Of a stretch of DNA of 64,000 nucleotides, positions 62,401 to 64,000 are shown in pieces (position 1 is the stretch's first letter; each line of letters begins with the position of its first letter). The notes beneath the pieces are model-generated. The model did no database searches. It was not told the DNA's origin and saw only the letters and a program-made list of their open reading frames with translations. The position numbers and the translations under genes were made by a program. The stretch is from NCBI GenBank assembly GCA_003508835.1, contig PUFA01000144.1, positions 1,178,001-1,242,000 of the forward strand, in the 5' to 3' direction. Source of the DNA: Eonycteris spelaea. Its lineage: Eukaryota; Chordata; Mammalia; Chiroptera; Pteropodidae.

Positions 62401-63254
62401 GAGCAGGGAGCATTAATCGTGGAAAAGGAAGGATCCTTTCCAAGAATCCTTGAGATGACTATTCAACTGCAGTGGTCTTCTCTGGAGACCCTTAAGAACT
62501 TTAGCAGAAACATTCCTCATCCTTTTGCAAGCCAAATTTAGCTCATCTTACCCTTGGGAACTTACAGCTCAGGCATGAAGACCAGAAGGTTTTCAGGAAG
62601 AACTGCTAAAAAATGTTTCCACTGCTCTTTCTTTACTTTGCCTAGTTGGGGGTCTTTAGAACTATAAAAGGAGAGATCACACCCCTGTTCATGAGAACAG
62701 CTGCCCTTCCCTGTGAAGCAGAAAAGAAAGATACAGAAGCCATGTTGGCTGAATATCCAGAATGGACAGCAGGCCTATGTGGCATCAGTGGCAAAGTTCA
62801 GCGGCATCAGAGGGCCACCTATTGCTGCTGCCAGTAAAGACAAGAAAGGTTGGGAAGGCTTTTTGGATAAGGTGGGACTTAAATTGGACAAGTGGGAGGT
62901 AGAAAAGCAAGAGAGCAAGCACTCAATATGGGAAGAGAAACATTTCTTTTATCTGCTTTTGGACACTGAGATTGATTTTTTTCCTGGGAGAAAAAACCTT
63001 CTTACATAATGAAGAGATTATTATCCCTGAAAGAGGTAACCAAAAAACTGAAAAACACACAGAGACATAAAAATGTTAGAGCCTTAATCTGAGAGTGGGT
63101 TTAGATAGGAGGAGAGGGGAGGAAAGGAGATACAGAAATTAGCCTTAGGAAGCTGGTCTGTATGATGGGGTGAAGGAGACATCTTGTAAGCAGGAAAAAA
63201 AAAATAAGAGAAAGGATGAGGAGGAGGAAGTTGTTGAAAATGAATCTGGCTGAC

Positions 63255-63500
63255 TTCAATACTAACAATGAGAAACATCTACCATGTGTCAGGGGCTGAG
63301 ACAAGCGCATTATAGAATTTGTCCTACTCAGATCTCACAACAATCCTCCACAGCTGGGACAAGTGTCACTCTTTTACAGATGAGGAAATCAAGTCTCAGC
63401 TTGGAGAGGCTGCTCAAGGTCACACAAGGAATGAATGGTGTGCTGAGATTTGAACCCAAGTAGTTGGATTGCTTTTGGTCACACTGCTGCAGCCTTTAAA
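63255..63500 (-). repeat. MIR SINE, nearly full length
   Basis: 'taccatgtgtcaggggctgagacaagcgcattatagaatttgtcctactcagatctcacaacaatcctcc' and 'cttttacagatgaggaaatcaagtctcagcttggagaggctgctcaaggtcacacaagg..gagatttgaacccaag' are a clear reverse MIR. Confidence 0.9.
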
Positions 63501-64000
63501 TGACTTTCTTAGGCCTTATGTTTTCTGGTAAACCAAATAAATGCCTCTCTCCTTAGGTCCAACCATTATCTGATAAATCATCTCTCCTAAATTAATTAGA
63601 TTTTTTCTCAAAAACTGAGACTAGCACAACTTTCACTTTTATTTTTCTTTCTATGAGAAATATTACTCACCCTGCCCGGTTGTGTAAAGGGAGATTAACA
63701 CTGCTAATTGCTTCTTCCTCCAAAGAATTTCTCTGAGCCATCGATCAAGAATCACTTTCCTGGAGAACTTAGCTCAGTTGGAACTGAGAATGATCCTCCT
63801 TTGGTGTGGTTACTGGAAGCATTTTATTCAAGCAGATAATAAGCAGAGGCAGCGCCTGCTTGTTTACATACTTAGCTAATAGAAGTGCTGGACTGTTCCC
63901 CTTCCATGTGGGAGGCTTTGCCAGAAGGAAGACACCACTGGCACTCAGAGAAGTCATGCCAGAGCATAGTTCAGCCCATATATTATGTTTGTAGCCACCT

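Noticed and set aside
62646..63009. Two overlapping + strand frames considered as a processed pseudogene
   Set aside because: No protein family recognised, and the text ('ggaaggctttttggataaggtgggac') resembles an old LINE-derived repeat.
1..64000. CRISPR arrays, operons, tRNA or rRNA genes, bacterial-type systems
   Set aside because: The window is clearly eukaryotic nuclear DNA. No spaced direct repeats, no rRNA text and no cloverleaf-forming tRNA gene were found.

Overview
This is a vertebrate, specifically placental-mammal, chromosomal window. The genes are split by GT-AG introns and the spaces between them are filled with old mammalian repeats (MIR, L2, L1M/L1ME/HAL1-like, MLT1/MST LTRs, MER5). 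I see no Alu, rodent B1/B2, carnivore tRNA-Lys SINE or ruminant Bov-tA. The organism is therefore probably neither a primate, a rodent, a carnivore nor a ruminant. One antisense L1 3'-end fragment (about 3110-3345) resembles L1 ends I associate with laurasiatherians, possibly bats, but this is a weak clue and I leave the species open.

Layout. Positions 1-9845 are intron sequence of APLF (aprataxin- and PNKP-like factor), a DNA-repair histone chaperone on the + strand. The last two APLF coding exons are at 9846-9892 and 13936-14141. They encode the two histidines of the second PBZ zinc finger and the acidic C-terminal histone-binding tail. Positions 14142 to about 47300 are intergenic and rich in ancient repeats, with two repeat-free stretches (about 20090-20560 and 25300-25850) that look like candidate conserved non-coding elements. 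A CpG island at about 47330-48560 is the likely promoter of the next gene.

That gene is PROKR1 (prokineticin receptor 1), + strand, with coding exons at 50412-50896 and 58158-58854. The splice gives a complete 393-residue class A GPCR with no frame breaks. Its single coding intron splits the Arg codon of the DRY motif. The rest, to 64000, is 3' UTR/downstream sequence with MIR fragments.

The order APLF then PROKR1, both on the + strand, matches human 2p13 as I remember it and supports the naming. The two genes are not functionally linked: APLF acts in non-homologous end joining in the nucleus, PROKR1 is a plasma-membrane peptide-hormone receptor. I found no novel multi-gene system. The items most worth checking are the CpG-island first exon of PROKR1, an exon-like ORF inside its intron, a possible lineage-specific solo LTR near 32 kb, and the two candidate conserved elements.
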